From the NCBI GenBank assembly GCA_021463345.1, contig JAJTYM010000024.1, positions 1 through 54,620 of the forward strand: a stretch of DNA of 54,620 nt, read 5' to 3'. Source of the DNA: Pseudobdellovibrionaceae bacterium. Its GTDB lineage: Bacteria > Bdellovibrionota > Bdellovibrionia > Bdellovibrionales > JAMPXM01. A model generated the notes under the pieces. The model did no database searches and was not told where the DNA came from. It worked only from the letters and a program-made list of their open reading frames with translations. A program made the position numbers and the translations under genes. Shown here piece after piece: positions 50,702 through 54,620 of this stretch; position 1 is the first letter of the stretch; every line of letters begins with the position of its first letter.

Positions 50702-51946
50702 ATGAGCCACCTGCAACCCGTGCGCGGAACGCGCGACCTGATCGGCGGGACCTGCCGCCGTTTCCGTCACATCGCGCGCACGGCGGCCGACACCGCCGCC
50801 CTCTACGGGTTCGAAGAGATCGAGACGCCCCTCCTCGAGTCGAGCGCGGTCTTCCTCCGCACGCTCGGCGAGACCAGCGACGTCGTCTCCAAACAGATGT
50901 ACGTTTTCCAGGACCGCGGCGGGGATGAAATCACGCTCCGGCCCGAAGGCACGGCCGGCGTCGCCCGCGCCTTCATTTCCGAAGGCCTCGGCCAGCACCT
51001 GCCGCTCAAGCTTTTCTACGCCGGCCCCATGTTCCGTTACGAACGCCCCCAGAAAGGCCGCTACCGGCAATTCCAGCAATTCGGCGTCGAACTCCTCGGC
51101 GTCGACTCCGTGCAGGCCGACATCGAGGTCATCGCGGCCGCGGCCCGCGTGCTCCGCGCGCTCAAGGTCGACCACCTCGCCAAGCTCCAGCTGAACACGA
51201 TCGGCGACCAGGAAAGCCGCGAGGCGTATCGCCGAAACCTCGTCGCGTACCTGCGCGGGCACGTGGCGGAGCTGTCCGAGGACAGTCGCGCGCGCCTGGA
51301 GAAAAACCCCCTGCGCATCCTCGATTCCAAGGACGACGGCGATCGCGCGACGCTGAGAAACGCGCCGCGCTTCGAGGAGTTCCTCAATGAGGCCTCCAAG
51401 GCGTTTTTCGCGCGCCTGCAAGACGGCCTTTCGGGTCTCGGCCTCGCGTTCGAGATCGACCCGCTGCTCGTGCGCGGCCTCGATTACTACTGCCACACGG
51501 TTTTCGAGTTCACGACCGACGCGATCGGCGCGCAGAACGCGCTGCTCGCCGGCGGCCGCTACGACGGCCTGATCAAGAGCATGGGGGGCCCGCCCACCCC
51601 AGGCGTGGGGTGGGCCGCGGGCACGGACCGCCTCGAACTCGTGATCCCCGAGTTGACGCCCGCGCCCAGGCCCGTGTCGATCGTTCCGCTCGGCGAAGCC
51701 GCGGAACGCGAAGCGCCCGCTCTCGGCGAACGCTTGCGCGCGGCCGGGCTGCGCGTCGACATCGGCTACGGCGGCAACATGAGCAAACGGATGAAGCGCG
51801 CCGACAAAATCGGCGCGCGCGCGGCCGTCATCCTCGGCGAGGCCGAACTCGCCAAGGGCGTCGCTCAGATCAAGGATCTCAGGCAAGGCACGCAGCGCGA
51901 AGTCGCTCTCGCGGACCTGGCGAAGGAACTCGCGCGCGACGACTGA
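50702..51946 (+). CDS. hisS: Histidyl-tRNA synthetase
   Basis: A 414-aa class II synthetase that charges tRNA-His. The N-terminal PVRGTRDL is followed by class II motif 1 (RRFRHIARTAADTAALYGFE and IETPLLE), motif 2 (TLRPEGTAGVARA, then MFRYERPQKGRYRQFQQFGV), the HisA/B signatures LVRGLDYYCHTVFEF and AGGRYDGLIK, motif 3 VGWAAGTDRLEL and a C-terminal anticodon-binding domain. GAAGGAG upstream supports ATG 50702. Convergent with the FG-GAP gene. Confidence 0.96.
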   Translation: MSHLQPVRGTRDLIGGTCRRFRHIARTAADTAALYGFEEIETPLLESSAVFLRTLGETSDVVSKQMYVFQDRGGDEITLRPEGTAGVARAFISEGLGQHLPLKLFYAGPMFRYERPQKGRYRQFQQFGVELLGVDSVQADIEVIAAAARVLRALKVDHLAKLQLNTIGDQESREAYRRNLVAYLRGHVAELSEDSRARLEKNPLRILDSKDDGDRATLRNAPRFEEFLNEASKAFFARLQDGLSGLGLAFEIDPLLVRGLDYYCHTVFEFTTDAIGAQNALLAGGRYDGLIKSMGGPPTPGVGWAAGTDRLELVIPELTPAPRPVSIVPLGEAAEREAPALGERLRAAGLRVDIGYGGNMSKRMKRADKIGARAAVILGEAELAKGVAQIKDLRQGTQREVALADLAKELARDD

Positions 51947-52023
51947 GCCCGGCCGCCTCGCCGTGAAGGCGCTGAGTTCACCCCTCTGAAAGCGAAGCGA
52001 CCGCACTTCCTATGGGCGCGTCG

Positions 52024-54620
52024 TCAGTCATCGTCCTGGATCGTGCCCCAGGCGGACGGGCCGACGGGGCTCGCCTCGTCGGCCGAGTGGATCATCAGGC
52101 GGAAGCTCTCGTCATCCTCATTGAGGCCGTCGTTCACCGTCGAAACATCGACGTCGACCCCGGTCTGACCGGCCGGGATCGTGTACGTCGCGTTCGTCAG
52201 AGCGGTGTAATCCACTCCAGGAGTGGCGCTTCCGCCGAAGGTATCGGCCTTGAACGTGACGTCGCGAGGCCAGGGTTTGTTCATCGTCACGCGGAACGTG
52301 AGCAGGCCGCCCTCGACCCCTGACGCCGGCGCGAGCGAGAGCTGCGGCGACTCGGGCACGGAGCCGGCGTAGAACACGTGAACCGCGCCCGCCTGACTCA
52401 CCGGATTCGCCCCCGACGCATCGTAATTTTGCGCGGGTGTCCCGACCACGACCGTCTCGCCCGAGATCGACACGGCAGAACCAAGCCGATCCTCTTCCAT
52501 GCGCGCGTTGGTGCCCGTCGCCACCAGCTTTTGCTGCTGGCTCCAAACCCCTCCGACGCGCGTGAACACGTACGCCGCGCCCGCGTCGCTCACAAAACTC
52601 GCGCCAGCCGCATCGAAATCTTGGCCAGTCGCCCCCACCACGACCGCATCCCCTGAAATCACGACCGAAGAGCCGAACAGATCATTCGCCATGCGCGCGT
52701 TCGCTCCGGTCGCCACGAGTTTCTGCTGCTGGCCCCAGACTCCCCCGCTGCGCGTGAACATGTACACGGCGCCGGCGCCTACCTGAAAGTTCAAGCCGTT
52801 TGCGTCATAACCTTGTTGACGGGCTCCAACCGCGAGCGTCTCTCCGAAAACCGCGACCGAAGAACCGAAATAGTCGCTCGCCACGCGCGCGTTCGTGCCA
52901 GTCGCCACGAGTTTTTGCTGCTGGCTCCAGACCCCTCCGCTGCGCGTGAACACGTACGCCGCGCCCGCGTTGTTCTCTGAGTTCGCTCCGCCCGCATCGT
53001 AATCTTGAGTCGTCGCGCCCACCGCGATCGTCTCACCGGAAATCGCAACGGAAACACCGAAATAGTCGCTCGCCATGCGCGCGTTCGTCCCGGTCGCCAC
53101 GAGTTTTTGTTGCTGGTTCCAGACTCCCCCGCTGCGCGTGAACACGTACGCCGCACCCGCACCGTTCACTGAATTCGCGCCGGCCGCATCGTAGCTTTGC
53201 ATTGACGCCCCGATCACGATCGTCTCGCCCGAGATCGCAACGGAAGCGCCGAAGTGGTCGCCCATCATGCGCGCGTTCGTCCCGGTCGCCACGAGTTTCT
53301 GCTGCTGGCTCCAGACTCCCCCGCTGCGCGTGAACACGTACGCCGCGCCCGCGTTGCTTTGAAGATTCACGCCGTTCGCATCCCAATATTGTTGAGGCGC
53401 TCCCACTACGATCGTCTCGCCTGAGATCGACACGGAAGCACCGAAATCATCGCTCCCTTGGCGCGCATTGGTACCGATCGCCGTCAGTTTCTGCTGCAAC
53501 ACCCAGCGCCCACTTTGCTTGACATAGACATGAGCGGAACCAGAGCCCGTCCCCCCATCGATCCCAGCCTCATCGAGGCGATCGCCGGCCGCGCCGACCA
53601 CGAGTGTTGATCCGTCTTCTGAGAGGCTCAATGAGGAGCCGAACTGGCCGGCTACGCGCTCATGAACCAGGCGGGAGGCGGTCAATTTCTGATCCTGACC
53701 CCATATCCCCCCGCTGCGCGTGAACGCGTACGCAGCGCCCGCGCCGCTCACTAGGTTCGCGCCGGATGCGTCATACTCTTGGCCATAGGCCCCGACCACG
53801 ATCACCTCGCCCGAGATCGATACGGAATGACCAAACTGATCGTTCGCCATGCGCGCGTTCGTCCCGGTCGCCACGAGCTTCTGCTGCTGGCTCCAAACCC
53901 CTCCGCTGCGCGTGAACACGTACGCCGCGCCCGCTCCGCTTAGAAAATTCGCGCCGTTCGCATCATAGGTCTGACCAATCGCTCCAACCACGATCGTTTC
54001 GCCGGAAATCGCGACGGACGCGCCGAAATAATCATTCACCACGCGCGCGTTCGTCCCGGTCGCCACGAGTTTCTGCTGCTGGCTCCAGACTCCCCCGCTG
54101 CGCGTGAACACGTACGCCGCGCCCGCGTATGGCACCGCGTTGCCGCCGGTCTCATCGTAGAACTGCTGGCGCGCGCCCACCACGATCGTTTCGCCGGAAA
54201 TCGCGACGGACGCGCCGAACCTATCGCTCATCTCACGCGCGTTCGTCCCGGTCGCCACGAGTTTCTGCTGCTGGCTCCAAGCCCCTCCGCTGCGCGTGAA
54301 CACGTACGCCGCGCCCGCGTTGTTCGCTGAGTTCGCGCCGTCCGCATCGAAGTCTTGATTATGAGCCCCTACCACGACCGTCTCGCCTGAAATCGCAACG
54401 GATTGACCGAACTGGTCGCTCGCCACGCGCGCGTTGGTGCCGGTCGCCGCCAACTTCTGCTGCTGGCTCCAGACGCCCCCGCTGCGCGCGAACACGTACG
54501 CCGCGCCCGCACCGGCCACCAAATTCGCGCCGTCCGCATCGAAGTCTTGGCCAGCCGCCCCCACCACGACCGTCTCGCCCGAAATCGCAACGGATTGACC
54601 GAACTGGTCGCTCGCCACGC
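52024..54620 (-). CDS. FG-GAP repeat surface protein with C-terminal Calx-beta domain (5' end missing)
   Basis: At least 864 aa in the window; the start lies beyond 54620. It consists of twelve tandem repeats of about 64 aa, each beginning like FGASVAISGETIVVGA and including AGAAYVFTRSGGVWSQQQKL, an FG-GAP-type beta-propeller blade pattern. The final 100 residues are a Calx-beta-like domain (SLAPASGVEGGLLTFRVTMN, then DYTALTNATYTIPAGQT and VNDGLNEDDESFRLMIH). Calx-beta domains bind Ca2+ in adhesins. The protein is probably extracellular. Ends 78 bp from hisS, convergent. Confidence 0.85.
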   Translation of the reverse strand, partial: VASDQFGQSVAISGETVVVGAAGQDFDADGANLVAGAGAAYVFARSGGVWSQQQKLAATGTNARVASDQFGQSVAISGETVVVGAHNQDFDADGANSANNAGAAYVFTRSGGAWSQQQKLVATGTNAREMSDRFGASVAISGETIVVGARQQFYDETGGNAVPYAGAAYVFTRSGGVWSQQQKLVATGTNARVVNDYFGASVAISGETIVVGAIGQTYDANGANFLSGAGAAYVFTRSGGVWSQQQKLVATGTNARMANDQFGHSVSISGEVIVVGAYGQEYDASGANLVSGAGAAYAFTRSGGIWGQDQKLTASRLVHERVAGQFGSSLSLSEDGSTLVVGAAGDRLDEAGIDGGTGSGSAHVYVKQSGRWVLQQKLTAIGTNARQGSDDFGASVSISGETIVVGAPQQYWDANGVNLQSNAGAAYVFTRSGGVWSQQQKLVATGTNARMMGDHFGASVAISGETIVIGASMQSYDAAGANSVNGAGAAYVFTRSGGVWNQQQKLVATGTNARMASDYFGVSVAISGETIAVGATTQDYDAGGANSENNAGAAYVFTRSGGVWSQQQKLVATGTNARVASDYFGSSVAVFGETLAVGARQQGYDANGLNFQVGAGAVYMFTRSGGVWGQQQKLVATGANARMANDLFGSSVVISGDAVVVGATGQDFDAAGASFVSDAGAAYVFTRVGGVWSQQQKLVATGTNARMEEDRLGSAVSISGETVVVGTPAQNYDASGANPVSQAGAVHVFYAGSVPESPQLSLAPASGVEGGLLTFRVTMNKPWPRDVTFKADTFGGSATPGVDYTALTNATYTIPAGQTGVDVDVSTVNDGLNEDDESFRLMIHSADEASPVGPSAWGTIQDDD
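52450..54620. repeat. 192-bp tandem coding repeats of the FG-GAP gene
   Basis: Twelve units with a 192-bp period (64 codons), e.g. CGCGCGTTCGTCCCGGTCGC recurring through the array. Most are near identical around that core and diverge at the loop between GxxYDA and the next strand. The sixth unit from the right (about 53460-53655) is the most different. The high identity marks recombination or slippage and could complicate assembly here. Confidence 0.9.

Noticed and set aside
52450-54620. CRISPR-like array
   Set aside because: Period of 192 bp with repeats inside an open frame coding FG-GAP units; no short spacers.

Overview
The window is a high-G+C stretch (roughly two thirds G+C by eye) of a Gram-negative bacterial chromosome. 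The outer envelope is implied by an Kdo-transferase and heptosyltransferase pair, a TolC-like protein, a porin-like barrel and a lipoprotein. A ccoI-S-NO-Q-P-G operon with a fused CcoN-CcoO points to microaerobic respiration. The mix (fused cbb3 subunits, small GYSSPQFVSNWERGL-type XRE proteins, a FabMG-like protein, a stand-alone FliG C-domain) would fit Bdellovibrionota/Oligoflexia or a deltaproteobacterial relative. That placement is an inference; there is no rRNA or tRNA in the window.

Layout. 1-1.1 kb: a frameshifted tail of a formylglycine-generating-enzyme-like gene, then a two-CBS-domain protein. 1.3-9.1 kb: the cbb3 oxidase operon with its copper ATPase, assembly factors and a SafE/DsbD_2-like membrane protein. 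9.3-17.1 kb: a soluble four-PAS histidine kinase, a secreted endonuclease I, a Cys-rich secreted protein, a ChaA-type antiporter, a GAF protein with a degenerate kinase core, and an exported protein with its terminator. 17.2-20.6 kb: a YggS PLP protein, an AhpD-like peroxidase divergent from a Cys-tailed MarR regulator, and an enoyl-CoA-hydratase-family hydrolase. 20.7-24.9 kb: a TolC/MacA/MacB efflux operon. 25.0-25.9 kb: a lower-G+C metalloprotease gene lying between two copies of the macB 3' end. 26.1-30.2 kb: rlmE, two divergent XRE regulators, and LPS core glycosyltransferases.

30.2-37.1 kb is accessory: a BtuF-like protein, a lipoprotein, an AraC regulator, and then the most interesting pair, a MoeY/Rv1355c-like ThiF-nitroreductase fusion followed by a FeeM-like N-acyl amino acid synthase fused to a PilZ domain. 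37.1-43.9 kb is a co-oriented run: FabMG-like protein, MBL-fold hydrolase, FliG C-domain protein, double universal stress protein, cardiolipin-synthase-like PLD, EEP-family phosphatase/nuclease and an AAA NTPase. 43.8-48.4 kb (minus strand) holds a pseudokinase-receiver hybrid and phoU-phoB-phoR. 48.4-51.9 kb: pdxJ, a porin-like protein and hisS. The right edge is a large FG-GAP repeat/Calx-beta surface protein that runs off the window.

Functional threads: microaerobic respiration and copper supply; envelope building (LPS core, cardiolipin, efflux); phosphate signalling; and a possible c-di-GMP-gated acyl-amino-acid pathway. Two intergenic regions 20.6 kb apart share a 40-bp promoter-like element, and several regulators have well-formed inverted repeats upstream. 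Long antisense open frames are frequent because of base composition and were not called.
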